Numbered from the stretch's first letter, positions 38,857 through 48,950 are shown. The stretch: 64,000 bases of DNA from Pseudomonas putida (GCF_016406145.1 NZ_CP066306.1:4402001-4466000), one strand, 5' to 3'. Made by a program: numbers and translations. Notes: generated from the sequence alone by a model not told the origin.

Positions 38857-40755
38857 TCAGATCTCGACCTGTGTACCCAGCTCGATCACCCGATTGAGCG
38901 GCAGGTTGAAGAAACGCAGGTTACCGTTGGCATTCTTGAGCAGAAACGCAAACAGGTTGCCTCGCCAGCGCGACATCCCCTCAAGACGCGACGCGATCAC
39001 CGTTTCGCGGCTAAGGAAATAAGTCGTACGCATCGGGGTGAAGTCCAAACCGTCCAGATGGCATAGCTTCAGTGCCGCCGGCACATCCGGCTCATCCATG
39101 AAACCGAAGTGCAACAGCACACGGAAGAAGCCATCACCATAGGCCTCCACTTCAAAGCGCTCCTGCTCGGGCACCCGCGGCCGGTCTTCACTCACAACCG
39201 TCAGCAGTACCACCTGGCTGTGCAGCACCTGGTTATGCAACATGTTGTGCAACAGCGCATGCGGCACCGCATCCGGCCGTGCAGTGAGGAACACGGCGGT
39301 CCCTTCGACGCGGTGCGGTGGCTGTATGCGAATGCTGCTGATGAAAACCGGCAGCGGCAGCCCGCCCTCATCAATTCGCTCGACCAGAATCTGCTTGCCG
39401 CGCTTCCAGGTGCTCATCAGCAGGAACAGCACCCCCCCGGCCAGTACCGGGAAGGCGCCGCCCTGGACAATCTTCGGCACGTTGGCGGCGAAGAACAGAC
39501 CGTCGACCAGCAGGAAACCAATCAGAATCGGTACCGCCAGCACCGGCGGCCACTTCCACAACAACAGCATCACCGCCGACACCAGGATGGTGGTCATCAG
39601 CATCGTGCCGGTCACCGCCACGCCGTAAGCGGCCGCCAGCGCACCGGATGATTCGAAACCGATTACCAGCAGCACCACGCCCACCATCAGCGTCCAGTTC
39701 ACCGCTGCGATGTAGATCTGCCCCTGCTCGTCGCTGGAGGTGTGCTGGATATGCATACGCGGGATATAACCCAGCTGGATAGCCTGGCGGGTCAGGGAGA
39801 AAGCACCCGAGATCACCGCCTGCGAAGCAATTACCGTAGCCATGGTCGCCAGCCCCACCAGCGGCAGCAACGCCCAGCCTGGCGCCAGCAGGTAGAACGG
39901 GTTGCGCGCAGCGTCAGGGTTTTGCAGCAGTATCGCGCCCTGGCCGAAATAGTTGAGCACCAATGCCGGCAGCACCAGGGCGAACCAGGCACGGGCAATC
40001 GGCTTGCGACCGAAATGGCCCATGTCGGCGTACAGCGCCTCGGCACCGGTCAGGGCCAGCACCACAGCACCAAGAATGGCCACGCCCATACCCGGGTGCA
40101 CGATGAAGAAGTTCACCGCCCAGCCCGGGTTGAACGCCTTGAGCACCTCTGGGCTCTGCGAGATACCATGCACCCCAAGCGCCGCCAGCACCACGAACCA
40201 GGTGACCATGATCGGGCCGAACAGCTTGCCGATTTTCTCGGTGCCATGTTTCTGCACCAGGAACAGCGCCACCAGCACCACCAGCGAAATCGGCACCACC
40301 CAATGGTCAATACCGTCGAATGCCAGGCCCATGCCCTCTACTGCCGACAGCACCGACACCGCCGGGGTGATCATGCTGTCGCCGTAGAACAGCGAGGCGC
40401 CGATCAGGCCACAGATGACCATCAGCGTGCGCAGGCGCGGGTAGGCCGCCGTGGCTCGCCGCGCCAGCGCGGTCAGGGCCATGGTGCCGCCCTCACCCTG
40501 GTTGTCGGCGCGCAGGATGAACATCACGTACTTGAACGACACCACCCACAGCAGCGACCAGAGGATCAGCGACAGGATCCCCAGCACACCATCATGATTG
40601 ACCGGCACCCCATAACCGCCGGTGAAGACTTCCTTGAGGGTATACAACGGGCTGGTACCGATATCGCCGTAGACCACCCCAACAGCTGCCACCAACAGGC
40701 TCAGCGACCGCGTCGCCCCCTGACCACCCTCGGCGTGACTGCTTGCCTGAACCAT
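38857..40755 (-). CDS. kup: Low-affinity potassium transporter Kup
   Basis: A 632-residue KUP/HAK-type proton-coupled potassium importer. The signature [20 protein letters not shown] is near the N-terminus, 12 predicted helices follow, and a soluble C-terminal region is present. The start at 40755 ([13 protein letters not shown]) is chosen; a frame to 40977 adds non-conserved sequence in the divergent promoter region with rimO. Confidence 0.95.
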   Translation of the reverse strand: MVQASSHAEGGQGATRSLSLLVAAVGVVYGDIGTSPLYTLKEVFTGGYGVPVNHDGVLGILSLILWSLLWVVSFKYVMFILRADNQGEGGTMALTALARRATAAYPRLRTLMVICGLIGASLFYGDSMITPAVSVLSAVEGMGLAFDGIDHWVVPISLVVLVALFLVQKHGTEKIGKLFGPIMVTWFVVLAALGVHGISQSPEVLKAFNPGWAVNFFIVHPGMGVAILGAVVLALTGAEALYADMGHFGRKPIARAWFALVLPALVLNYFGQGAILLQNPDAARNPFYLLAPGWALLPLVGLATMATVIASQAVISGAFSLTRQAIQLGYIPRMHIQHTSSDEQGQIYIAAVNWTLMVGVVLLVIGFESSGALAAAYGVAVTGTMLMTTILVSAVMLLLWKWPPVLAVPILIGFLLVDGLFFAANVPKIVQGGAFPVLAGGVLFLLMSTWKRGKQILVERIDEGGLPLPVFISSIRIQPPHRVEGTAVFLTARPDAVPHALLHNMLHNQVLHSQVVLLTVVSEDRPRVPEQERFEVEAYGDGFFRVLLHFGFMDEPDVPAALKLCHLDGLDFTPMRTTYFLSRETVIASRLEGMSRWRGNLFAFLLKNANGNLRFFNLPLNRVIELGTQVEI

Positions 40756-40991
40756 CGACCACTCCCGCAAACGGCCATCTAGACCGGTAGAATTCTGCCC
40801 CGCGCCAGGGGATCGCACATACCCCGACGCAACGGCGCGAAGCATAGCGCAGCGTTCGTCGCATTTGTGCTGGTCAAGCGACCTTGCGCTCGCTAGAATT
40901 GCGCACTTTTTGATCAGAGGCGCCCAAAAGCGTCCGTCAGGATCGCCGCCGTTTCCGGCCGGGCGACCTGTATTCAATACCGAGGTTAGTC

Positions 40992-42323
40992 ATGTCCACC
41001 ACTCCCGCCACCCCCAAGGTAGGGTTCGTCAGCCTGGGTTGCCCAAAAGCCCTGGTAGATTCCGAGCGCATTCTGACCCAGTTGCGTATGGAAGGTTATG
41101 AAGTCGTGCCCACCTACGAGGACGCCGACGTGGTGGTGGTCAACACCTGCGGCTTCATCGACAGTGCCAAGGCCGAGTCGCTTGAAGTGATCGGCGAAGC
41201 GATCAAGGAAAATGGCAAGGTCATCGTCACCGGCTGCATGGGTGTCGAGGAAGGCAGTATCCGTGACGTGCACCCGAGCGTGCTGTCGGTCACTGGCCCG
41301 CAGCAGTACGAGCAGGTAGTCAACGCCGTGCACGAAGTGGTACCGCCACGCCAGGACCACAACCCGCTGATCGACCTGGTGCCACCGCAGGGCGTCAAAC
41401 TGACCCCGCGCCACTACGCCTACCTGAAGATCTCCGAAGGCTGCAACCATAGCTGCAGCTTCTGCATCATCCCGTCGATGCGCGGCAAGCTGGTCAGCCG
41501 CCCGGTCGGCGAAGTGCTGAGCGAAGCCGAACGCCTGGTCAAGGCCGGCGTCAAGGAAATCCTGGTGATCTCCCAGGACACCAGCGCCTACGGCGTCGAC
41601 GTCAAGTACAAGACCGATTTCTGGAACGGCCGCCCGGTCAAGACCCGCATGCTCGAGCTGTGCGAAGCGCTGAGTAGCCTGGGCGCCTGGGTGCGGCTGC
41701 ACTACGTCTATCCGTACCCGAACGTGGACGACGTGATCCCGCTGATGGCCGCCGGCAAGATCCTGCCGTACCTGGATATTCCATTCCAGCACGCCAGCCC
41801 CAAAGTGCTAAAGTCGATGAAGCGCCCTGCCTTCGAAGACCGCACCCTGGCGCGCATCAAGAACTGGCGCGAGCAGTGCCCGGAACTGGTGATCCGCTCG
41901 ACCTTCATCGTCGGCTTCCCGGGCGAGACCGAAGAAGACTTCCAGTACCTGCTGGATTGGCTGACAGAAGCCCAGCTCGACCGCGTCGGCTGCTTCCAGT
42001 ACTCGCCAGTCGAAGGCGCGCCTGCCAACGACCTGGGCCTGGAAGAAGTGCCTGATGACGTCAAGCAGGAGCGCTGGGACCGCTTCATGGCCCACCAGCA
42101 GGCCATCAGCAGCGCACGCCTGCAATTGCGTATTGGCAAGGAAATCGAAGTGCTGATCGACGAAGTCGAAGAGCAAGGCTCGGTTGGCCGCAGCTTCTTC
42201 GATGCACCTGAGATCGATGGCAGCGTGTTCATCGATGGCGACCATGGCCTCAAGCCGGGCGACAAGGTCCGTTGCCGGGTGGTCGATGCCGACGAGTATG
42301 ACATGTGGGCCGAGCCTGTTTGA
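40992..42323 (+). CDS. rimO: Ribosomal protein S12 methylthiotransferase RimO
   Basis: RimO methylthiolates the beta carbon of an aspartate in ribosomal protein S12. The 443-residue protein has an N-terminal UPF0004 domain ([19 protein letters not shown] and [12 protein letters not shown]). The radical SAM motif is [15 protein letters not shown] and a C-terminal TRAM domain is present. The two cluster-binding cysteine sets are complete. Confidence 0.97.
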   Translation: MSTTPATPKVGFVSLGCPKALVDSERILTQLRMEGYEVVPTYEDADVVVVNTCGFIDSAKAESLEVIGEAIKENGKVIVTGCMGVEEGSIRDVHPSVLSVTGPQQYEQVVNAVHEVVPPRQDHNPLIDLVPPQGVKLTPRHYAYLKISEGCNHSCSFCIIPSMRGKLVSRPVGEVLSEAERLVKAGVKEILVISQDTSAYGVDVKYKTDFWNGRPVKTRMLELCEALSSLGAWVRLHYVYPYPNVDDVIPLMAAGKILPYLDIPFQHASPKVLKSMKRPAFEDRTLARIKNWREQCPELVIRSTFIVGFPGETEEDFQYLLDWLTEAQLDRVGCFQYSPVEGAPANDLGLEEVPDDVKQERWDRFMAHQQAISSARLQLRIGKEIEVLIDEVEEQGSVGRSFFDAPEIDGSVFIDGDHGLKPGDKVRCRVVDADEYDMWAEPV

Positions 42324-42341
42324 GGTTGCGCACTTAGAAGG

Positions 42342-42369
42342 AGCCCCGCCCCACTGGCGGGGCTTTTTG
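42342..42369 (+). terminator. Terminator after rimO
   Basis: AGCCCCGCC pairs with GGCGGGGCT, followed by TTTTT. Confidence 0.92.
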
Positions 42370-42408
42370 CATCTATGGTTTCCTCAATGACCACCGAGGA
42401 ACACCGGC

Positions 42409-42864
42409 ATGCATTCGGCATTGACGCTGCAAACACCCCACCTTTGTGATTACCCGGAACTGGTTCAGGTCTGGGAAGACTCGGTGCGCGCGACCCACGA
42501 CTTTCTGCCAGACGCTTATATCCTGCTGCTGCGCGATCATGTGCTACGCAAGTACCTGGACGCCGTCATGCTGGTCTGCTGCAAGGACCGCCAGCGCATC
42601 TGCGGCTTTGCCGGTGTCGCCAATGGGCGTATGGACATGCTGTTCGTAGCGCCCCAATACCGTGGCCGAGGCGTGGGCAAGCGCCTGCTACGCTATGCCA
42701 TCAGCGAACTGAACGCCCAATGCCTGGACGTCAACGAACAGAACCCCCAAGCATTGGGCTTCTACCTGCACGAGGGCTTCGAAGTGACCGGTCGCTCGGA
42801 AACAGACGGCTTGGGACAGCCCTATCCATTGCTTCATATGAAGCTGATTCGTACAGCGTCCTAG
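42409..42864 (+). CDS. GNAT-family N-acetyltransferase (YjaB-like)
   Basis: A 151-residue single-domain GNAT enzyme. The acetyl-CoA-binding motif A is MDMLFVAPQYRGRGVGKRLL. The C-terminal ALGFYLHEGFEVTGRSETDG resembles YjaB/YiaC-type acetyltransferases. The substrate is unknown. Starts MHSALTLQTPH. Confidence 0.87.
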   Translation: MHSALTLQTPHLCDYPELVQVWEDSVRATHDFLPDAYILLLRDHVLRKYLDAVMLVCCKDRQRICGFAGVANGRMDMLFVAPQYRGRGVGKRLLRYAISELNAQCLDVNEQNPQALGFYLHEGFEVTGRSETDGLGQPYPLLHMKLIRTAS

Positions 42865-42985
42865 GACTTTGTCGCAGGATGCCGTGCAATACTTCCGAAA
42901 TGGCGGGTTTGGCACAGATTCCCGTCATCAACAGCGAATGGGCAGGTACAATGTAAGACTTTCCCTGCCTTGCGAATTGCCCGCC

Positions 42986-43696
42986 ATGTCCGAACCCGTC
43001 CGCCTGTCCAAACGCCTAATCGAGCAGCTCGGCTGCTCACGCCGAGAGGCAGAGCTGTATATCGAAGGAGGCTGGGTCACGGTCGATGGCGTTGTAGTCG
43101 AGCAGCCTCAGTTCAAGGTCGAGCACCAGGCTGTCGAGCTGTTGCCGGGCGCCAATGCCGAGGCGCTTGACCCGGTTACCCTGCTGCTCAACCAGCCTGC
43201 GGGTGTCGATATCGATACGGCCCGCGCCAGCATGAACATGGCCAGCCTCAGCGAAGCACATCGCGAAGGCGTGCGGGCTTTGCACGGGCACTTCACCCGG
43301 CTGACCTGCTCGGCGCCCCTGGAGCGCGGTGCCAGTGGCCTGCAGGTGTTCACTCAGGATTGGCGTGTTACCCGCAAGATCGAGGCCGACCTGCGTCGCC
43401 TGGAACAAGAATACATCATTGAAGTGCGCGGCGAGACCACGCCACAGGCGCTGGAGCGCCTGGCGCGCGGTGCGACGCGCAATGATCGGGAACTACCCAA
43501 GGCCAAGGCCAGCTGGCAGAACGAGACCCATCTGCGCCTGGCCCTGAAGAACCCACAACCCGGTCAGATCTCCGAGATCTGCGCCTACCTGCGCCTGGAA
43601 ATACTCAGCATGCGCCGTATTCGCCTGGGCGGTGTATCCATGGGCAAGCTGCCTGTGGGCAACTGGCGTTACCTGGCCGGCACTGAACGTTTCTAA
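42986..43696 (+). CDS. RsuA/RluF-family protein with degenerate active site
   Basis: A 236-residue protein with an N-terminal S4 RNA-binding domain (RLSKRLIEQLGCSRREAELYIEGGWVTVDG) and a pseudouridine-synthase-like fold. The catalytic block normally reads GRLD-x-x-T-x-G-L. Here it is APLERGASGL, so the essential aspartate is glutamate and the preceding Arg is missing. The GRYHQVKRM block is also not recognisable (GQISEICAYL). The ATG at 42986 is chosen over a longer frame at 42869 because the S4 domain begins there. It may be an RNA-binding protein that no longer isomerises uridine. Confidence 0.8.
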   Translation: MSEPVRLSKRLIEQLGCSRREAELYIEGGWVTVDGVVVEQPQFKVEHQAVELLPGANAEALDPVTLLLNQPAGVDIDTARASMNMASLSEAHREGVRALHGHFTRLTCSAPLERGASGLQVFTQDWRVTRKIEADLRRLEQEYIIEVRGETTPQALERLARGATRNDRELPKAKASWQNETHLRLALKNPQPGQISEICAYLRLEILSMRRIRLGGVSMGKLPVGNWRYLAGTERF

Positions 43697-43743
43697 GCGA
43701 TGCGCCACGCCCAGGCGTGGCATCTGAACAGGATTTTGCAGCA

Positions 43744-44205
43744 ATGAACCACAACGATGTACTGCGCAGCCTGCGCTACATGCTCAAGGTGAACGACGCC
43801 AAGATGGCCGAGATCATCGCGCTCTCGGGCCTGGAGGTTAATCCGGTGGTGCTCGCCACCTACCTGAAGAAAGAGGACGAGCCCGGTTTTGTGCGCTGCC
43901 CCGAACGGGTCATGGCGCACTTTCTCGACGGCCTGGTCTTCCATCGCCGCGGCAAGGACGATAGCCGTCCGCCACAGCCTGTAGAGCTGCCGGTGACCAA
44001 CAACACCATCCTCAAGAAGCTGCGCGTAGCCTTTGAGCTCAAGGAAGACGACCTGCATGTGATCCTCAAGTCGGTCGATTTCCCGGTTTCCAAGCCCGAA
44101 CTCAGCGCGTTGTTCCGCAAAGTGGGCCATGACAACTATCGCCCTTGCGGCGACCAGTTGCTGCGCAACTTCCTCAAGGGCCTGGCCCTGCGCGAGCGCG
44201 GCTGA
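43744..44205 (+). CDS. yehS: DUF1456 family protein YehS
   Basis: A 153-residue protein made of two repeats of the DUF1456 helical unit: NDVLRSLRYMLKVNDAKMAEII and NTILKKLRVAFELKEDDLHVIL. Function unknown. The ATG at 43744 gives the family start MNHNDVLRSLRY. Confidence 0.9.
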   Translation: MNHNDVLRSLRYMLKVNDAKMAEIIALSGLEVNPVVLATYLKKEDEPGFVRCPERVMAHFLDGLVFHRRGKDDSRPPQPVELPVTNNTILKKLRVAFELKEDDLHVILKSVDFPVSKPELSALFRKVGHDNYRPCGDQLLRNFLKGLALRERG

Positions 44206-44211
44206 CTCGCG

Positions 44212-44907
44212 ATGCAACATACGGTTTCGCCTGTCGGCATCGTACGCTCCTGCTTCAAGGAGAAGTTCGCCATACCGCGGCAGCCACAGCTGGCGCCGGC
44301 TGCACGCGGGGTACTGGAGTTGCTGCCGCCGTTCGACCAGGGCGAGGCCGTGGCGGGCCTGGAGCAGGTCAGCCATGTATGGCTTTTGTTCCTGTTCCAT
44401 CAGGCCCTGGAAGACAAGCCACGCCTTAAAGTGCGCCCACCACGCTTGGGCGGCAACAAAAGCATGGGCGTATTCGCCACGCGAGCAACCCATCGGCCCA
44501 ATGGCATCGGCCAGTCAGTAGTACGCCTGGAGGGTGTGGAGCCGGGGCGGCTACTGCTGTCCGGCATCGATCTGCTCGATGGCACGCCGGTGCTGGATAT
44601 CAAGCCGTATGTTCCCTATGCCGACAGCATCGCCGGGGCGAGCAACCTGATGGCCAGCGATGCGCCTGCCGCGATTGCCGTGCACTGGGGCGATAGCGCC
44701 CTGCCCCAGGCCCGCGAACATGCCCTGCGCCTGGGCGAACCACTGGTGGAGCTTATTGAGCAGTGCCTGGCACAGGACCCGCGACCGGCCTACCAGGTGC
44801 CGCCGCCGGAACGGGTGTATGGGGTGAAGTTCTGGGATGTGCAGGTCAGATGGCACTACCCACAGCCGGATGTAATTCGGGTGCTCGAGGTCGTGCCGGA
44901 AACCTGA
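44212..44907 (+). CDS. trmO: tRNA-Thr N6-methyladenosine methyltransferase TrmO (TsaA)
   Basis: A 231-residue TsaA/TrmO-type beta-barrel methyltransferase. N-terminal phrases include VSPVGIVRSCFKEKFAIPRQP and FATRATHRPNGIGQSVVRLEGV. DLLDGTPVLDIKPYVPYAD follows, and a C-terminal domain is present. TrmO N6-methylates t6A37 in tRNA-Thr. It begins six bases after yehS. Confidence 0.92.
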   Translation: MQHTVSPVGIVRSCFKEKFAIPRQPQLAPAARGVLELLPPFDQGEAVAGLEQVSHVWLLFLFHQALEDKPRLKVRPPRLGGNKSMGVFATRATHRPNGIGQSVVRLEGVEPGRLLLSGIDLLDGTPVLDIKPYVPYADSIAGASNLMASDAPAAIAVHWGDSALPQAREHALRLGEPLVELIEQCLAQDPRPAYQVPPPERVYGVKFWDVQVRWHYPQPDVIRVLEVVPET

Positions 44908-44959
44908 AAGCACTGGCAACCTCAGTCGCACAGGCATGAAAAACGCAGGCCTTACCTTA

Positions 44960-45121
44960 ATGCCAGTCAGTTAGCGTTATCAGGGCTGCTACGCAGCCCA
45001 TCGCCGGCAAGCCGGCTCCCACAGGTACAGCAAAGGCATCAAGAACCGCGCGGTCCCGGTAGGAGCTGGCTTGCCGGCGATGGGCCGCAAAGCGGCCCCA
45101 AAACGCTTAACTGACTGGCAT
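44960..45121. repeat. REP pair enclosed in an outer inverted repeat
   Basis: Two opposed REP units (core CATCGCCGGCAAGCCGGCT near 44998-45017 and its inverted, slightly diverged copy at about 45063-45083) are bounded by a further inverted repeat. TGCCAGTCAGTTAGCG at 44961-44976 pairs with CGCTTAACTGACTGGCA at 45104-45120, with one bulged base. The whole lies between the convergent trmO and fpr genes and looks like a REP pair inserted in the loop of an older terminator hairpin. Confidence 0.75.
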
Positions 45122-45154
45122 CAGGCCAAGCCTGCGCTGTCTTTGCCCGGTCGA

Positions 45155-45934
45155 TTACTTCTCGACGAAGGCACGCTCGATCAGGTAGTCACCCGGCTCA
45201 CGCATGCGCGGGGAGATCTTCAGGCCGAAGCTGTCGAGGACTTCGCTGGTCTCGTCGAGCATGCTCGGGCTACCACAGATCATGGCGCGGTCGTCCTGCG
45301 GGTTGATCGGTGGCAGGCCGATGTCGCTGAACAGCTTGCCGCTGCGCATCAGGTCGGTCAGACGGCCCTGGTTCTCAAACGGCTCGCGGGTAACGGTCGG
45401 GTAGTAGATCAGCTTGTCACGCACCGCCTCACCGAAGAACTCGTTCTGTGGCAGGTGTTCGGTGATGAACTCGCGATACGCCACTTCGTTCACGTAGCGC
45501 ACACCGTGCACCAGGATCACTTTCTCGAAGCGCTCGTAGGTTTCCGGGTCCTGAATGACGCTCATGAACGGCGCCAGGCCAGTGCCGGTGCTCAGCAGGT
45601 ACAGGTGCTTACCCGGGTTCAGGTCGTCGAGGACCAGCGTACCGGTAGGCTTCTTGCTGATAATGATCTCGTCGCCTTCCTTCAGGTGCTGCAGCTGGGA
45701 GGTCAGCGGGCCGTCCGGCACCTTGATACTGAAGAATTCCAGATGCTCTTCCCAGTTGGGTGAAGCGATGGAGTAGGCGCGCATGAGCGGACGGCCGCTG
45801 TCCTGCTGCAGGCCGATCATCACGAACTGACCGTTCTCGAAGCGCAGGCCCGGGTCGCGGGTGCACTTGAAGCTGAACAGGGTGTCGTTCCAGTGATGCA
45901 CACTGAGGACACGTTCGTGGTTCATGTTGCTCAT
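45155..45934 (-). CDS. fpr: Ferredoxin/flavodoxin-NADP+ reductase Fpr
   Basis: A 259-residue FAD enzyme passing electrons between NADPH and ferredoxin/flavodoxin, used under oxidative stress. FAD-binding RAYSIASP and NADP-binding LLSTGTGLAPFMSVI are visible. The C-terminus ends LIERAFVEK. The ATG at 45934 has AGGAG nine bases upstream. It is divergent from the LysR gene finR, its known activator in P. putida. Confidence 0.95.
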   Translation of the reverse strand: MSNMNHERVLSVHHWNDTLFSFKCTRDPGLRFENGQFVMIGLQQDSGRPLMRAYSIASPNWEEHLEFFSIKVPDGPLTSQLQHLKEGDEIIISKKPTGTLVLDDLNPGKHLYLLSTGTGLAPFMSVIQDPETYERFEKVILVHGVRYVNEVAYREFITEHLPQNEFFGEAVRDKLIYYPTVTREPFENQGRLTDLMRSGKLFSDIGLPPINPQDDRAMICGSPSMLDETSEVLDSFGLKISPRMREPGDYLIERAFVEK

Positions 45935-46051
45935 CGATGGGGCTCCTGAAGAAAACGCAGCGCGCACAGCGCACAGTTGCGCGATAGTTTAGGGGCAGCG
46001 ACAATATCTGTTAACTGAATTATCAAGATATGTGTTATCGGTTATATAGAT
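45935..46051. promoter_or_regulatory. fpr-finR divergent regulatory region
   Basis: An AT-rich 117-base region between fpr and finR. An inverted repeat ATATCT (46004-46009) and AGATAT (46026-46031), 16 bases apart, is a candidate LysR-type binding site. A further AGATAT overlaps the finR start. FinR control of fpr is known in P. putida; the exact site here is inference. Confidence 0.45.
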
Positions 46052-46978
46052 ATGCGATTCACACTTCGTCAGCTACAGGTATTCGTCGCCGTGGCCCAGC
46101 ATCAGAGCGTCTCTCGAGCCGCCAGTGTGCTGGCCCTGTCGCAGTCGGCTGCCAGCACGTCCATCACTGAACTGGAGCGGCAATCGAGCTGCCAGTTGTT
46201 CGACCGTGCAGGCAAACGCCTGGCCCTCAACGCCTTGGGGCATCAGCTGCTGCCGCAAGCGGTTGCGCTGCTCGACCAGGCCAAGGAGATAGAAGACCTG
46301 CTCAACGGCAAGTCCGGTTTTGGCTCACTGGCAGTCGGCGCCACACTGACCATTGGCAACTACCTGGCCACCTTGCTGATCGGCAGCTTCATGCAGGTAC
46401 ACCCGGAAAGCCAGGTCAAGCTGCACGTGCAGAACACAGCCCATATCGTGCACCAGGTTGCACAATACGAAATTGATCTGGGTCTGATCGAAGGCGACTG
46501 CAACCATCCGGACCTGGAGGTACAGCCTTGGGTTGAGGATGAGCTGGTGGTGTTCTGCGCGCCGCAACACCCGCTGGCCAAGGTGGGCCGCGCAGATATC
46601 GAAAGCCTGTCCCAGGAAGCCTGGATTCTTCGCGAACAAGGCTCCGGCACCCGCCTGACATTCGATCAGGCCATGCGGCATCATCGCGCCAACCTGAACA
46701 TACGCCTGGAGCTCGAGCATACCGAAGCGATCAAGCGTGCCGTGGAATCAGGCCTGGGCATTGGCTGCATATCGCGCCTGGCCCTGCGCGATGCCTTCCG
46801 GCGCGGCAGCTTGGTGCCGGTCGAAACCCCGGAGCTGGACCTGATGCGCCAGTTCTACTTCATCTGGCACAAACAGAAATACCAGACCTCGGCCATGCGC
46901 GAGTTTCTCGAGTTGTGCCGCAGCTTCACCGCAGGGTTTACGCGCAGTGACGAGATCGTCTTGCCACCGATCGCTTAG
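46052..46978 (+). CDS. finR: LysR-family regulator FinR
   Basis: A 308-residue LysR-type regulator. The N-terminal winged helix reads MRFTLRQLQVFVAVAQHQS then VSRAASVLALSQSAASTSI. The effector domain contains VGATLTIGNYLATLLIGSF. FinR activates fpr in response to superoxide-generating stress. There is no obvious ribosome-binding site before the ATG at 46052. Its stop overlaps the stop of the convergent dgkA gene by three bases. Confidence 0.93.
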   Translation: MRFTLRQLQVFVAVAQHQSVSRAASVLALSQSAASTSITELERQSSCQLFDRAGKRLALNALGHQLLPQAVALLDQAKEIEDLLNGKSGFGSLAVGATLTIGNYLATLLIGSFMQVHPESQVKLHVQNTAHIVHQVAQYEIDLGLIEGDCNHPDLEVQPWVEDELVVFCAPQHPLAKVGRADIESLSQEAWILREQGSGTRLTFDQAMRHHRANLNIRLELEHTEAIKRAVESGLGIGCISRLALRDAFRRGSLVPVETPELDLMRQFYFIWHKQKYQTSAMREFLELCRSFTAGFTRSDEIVLPPIA

Positions 46979-47337
46979 AGCAGGATAACGCCCCAGACCG
47001 CCGCCACCATGGTCAGTGCTACGAATTGCGCAGCACTGCCCATGTCCTTGGCGTTTTTCGATAGCGGATGGCGCTCCAGCGAAATGCGGTCGATGGCCGC
47101 CTCCACCGCCGAGTTGAACAGTTCGACGATCAGCCCGAGCAGGCACACGGCAATCATGATGGCCCGCTCTGCGCGGCTTACCGGCAGCCAAAAGGCAATC
47201 GGGATCAGCAGCACATTGAGCAGTACCAGTTGACGGAAAGCAGCCTCGCCCTTGAAGGCGGCGCGCAGGCCGTCCAGCGAATAGCCGGCGGCGTTGAAGA
47301 TACGTTTGAGGCCGGTCTGGCCTTTGAATGGCGACAT
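46975..47337 (-). CDS. dgkA: Diacylglycerol kinase
   Basis: A 120-residue trimeric membrane kinase that phosphorylates diacylglycerol. The conserved NSAVEAAIDRISLERHPLSKNAKDMGSAAQFVAL contains the catalytic Glu and Asn/Asp residues. Three hydrophobic helices are present. The ATG at 47337 (MSPFKGQTGLKRI) is the family start; the frame upstream is unsupported. Confidence 0.95.
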   Translation of the reverse strand: MSPFKGQTGLKRIFNAAGYSLDGLRAAFKGEAAFRQLVLLNVLLIPIAFWLPVSRAERAIMIAVCLLGLIVELFNSAVEAAIDRISLERHPLSKNAKDMGSAAQFVALTMVAAVWGVILL

Positions 47338-47410
47338 GTGCGTCACTTCACCGATGAAAGGCCAGCAGACTAGTTCAAAACGAGTCAAAAAAGCGTGAAG
47401 CGGCAAGCAT

Positions 47411-48061
47411 TTAGCTGCTCGCAACGGATTCAAGTTGTTGCAGCAACAAGGCCGCCTGGGTACGAGTGCGTACACCCAGCTTGCGGAAAATGGCCGTCAC
47501 ATGGGCCTTGATGGTCGCTTCCGACACATTCAGCTCATAGGCGATCTGTTTGTTCAGCAAGCCCTCGCAGACCATGGTCAGCACGCGAAACTGCTGTGGC
47601 GTGAGACTGGCCAGGCCTTCGCTGGCGGCTTTGGCCTCGGCCGAGACATCGACCCTTTCAAATGCCTGAGGCGGCCACCAGACGTCGCCATCGAGCACCT
47701 TCCTCACTGCATCCTGAATCACTTCCAGCCCACTGGACTTTGGAATGAAACCACTGGCCCCGAACTCACGGGACTTGACTACAACGGCAGCCTCTTCCTG
47801 GGCAGAGACCATAACCACCGGGATCTGGGGGTACTGACCACGGAGCAGGACCAGCCCGGAGAAACCGTAGGCGCCCGGCATGTTCAGGTCCAGCAGGACC
47901 AGGTCCCAGTCGGCTTTTTCGCTCAGTCGGCTTTCCAGCTCGGCGATGCTCGCCACCTCGACCAGGCGCACATCCGCGCCCAGGCCAAGGGTGACGGCCT
48001 GGCGCAGAGCGCTACGAAACAGCGGGTGGTCATCGGCAATCAGGATTTCGTACATGGCCAT
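47411..48061 (-). CDS. erdR: LuxR-family response regulator (ErdR-like)
   Basis: A 216-residue two-component response regulator. The receiver domain has acidic IADDH, phosphoacceptor Asp58 in LVLLDLNMPG and Lys in FIPKSS. The LuxR-type output helix-turn-helix reads LTPQQFRVLTMVCEGLLNKQ followed by IAYELNVSEATIKAHVTAIFRKLGVRTR. It matches ErdR (PA3604/PP_1635) in sequence and place beside dgkA. ErdR takes part in ethanol and related carbon oxidation regulation. No partner kinase is adjacent. Confidence 0.9.
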   Translation of the reverse strand: MAMYEILIADDHPLFRSALRQAVTLGLGADVRLVEVASIAELESRLSEKADWDLVLLDLNMPGAYGFSGLVLLRGQYPQIPVVMVSAQEEAAVVVKSREFGASGFIPKSSGLEVIQDAVRKVLDGDVWWPPQAFERVDVSAEAKAASEGLASLTPQQFRVLTMVCEGLLNKQIAYELNVSEATIKAHVTAIFRKLGVRTRTQAALLLQQLESVASS

Positions 48062-48239
48062 CGATCTAAGGATCCTGTTCTGTGCCAGGCGCAGCGGCGG
48101 AGGAATAGCGCCCGGCGGGGAATCGGCGCCAAGGTGCCGAGCACGGCCGGGCAGGTCAAACCACTCGCCCTGCCGCCTCGCTTCATCCTGGCCGCCAGCC
48201 CCGTCATTATGAACCAAAGTGGGGGTTGTGCCCCTTGGA

Positions 48240-48950
48240 CTATAGGAAGGTATGCAAACGCTGGTGGGTAGCGTCCTGCTCGTCCAAAGGCAGACGACGC
48301 TTGCCACTGAGATAGTGCAGGCTGAACACATCCAGATACGCATCCAGTGCTTGGGAGGCTTGGTTGTCACCCGCAAGGTCCAAGCACATGGCAGCAACTT
48401 CCGCAGTGCAGAAATGATCATCGCGCTTGGAGCGGCGCAGGCGATAGCGCGACATCTGCTCAGCTTGCAGGCTCAGCACCGGGAAGCGGTCAAGATAAGG
48501 GCTCTTGCGGAACATCTTGCGGGCTTCGGTCCAGGTGGCATCCAGCAGGATGAACAGCGGGCGTTTGCCCGGCTCACGCACGACCTCGCTGACCACCCGC
48601 TCCTGGGCGACGAATTCGCCAGGGAAGACGATGTACGGCTGCCACTGTGGATCTGCCAGCAAGGTCAACAAGCGTTCGTCCACCGACGTTCGCAACCAGC
48701 CGAAGGCAGAGGTATCTTCGATAAGGTCGGCGATCAGCCAGCCGGTGTTGGTCGGTTTCAATGGCTCTGTATCATGCATCACCAGGCATACACCAGAGTC
48801 GGCGTGCACCTTTGGCTTCCAGGCACACAGGCAATGGGTGGCGATAACCCGACAGTCAGGGCAGCGTTCGGCACGTGAACCACGAGCAATGAACGGCTTG
48901 ATGCTGCGGGCCAGCCGTTCGGCGCGCAGGCGCGCTACCGCATGGCTCAT
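48240..48950 (-). CDS. DTW-domain tRNA aminocarboxypropyltransferase-like protein
   Basis: A 236-residue protein with an N-terminal zinc-type pattern CPDCRVIATHCLC, a HDTEPLKPTNTGWLIADL block and the DATWTEARKMF (DTW) motif. Members of the DTW family (TapT/TuaA) add acp3 to uridine 47 of tRNAs. The ATG at 48950 begins MSHAVARLRAERLARSI; longer frames lack support. Confidence 0.87.
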   Translation of the reverse strand: MSHAVARLRAERLARSIKPFIARGSRAERCPDCRVIATHCLCAWKPKVHADSGVCLVMHDTEPLKPTNTGWLIADLIEDTSAFGWLRTSVDERLLTLLADPQWQPYIVFPGEFVAQERVVSEVVREPGKRPLFILLDATWTEARKMFRKSPYLDRFPVLSLQAEQMSRYRLRRSKRDDHFCTAEVAAMCLDLAGDNQASQALDAYLDVFSLHYLSGKRRLPLDEQDATHQRLHTFL

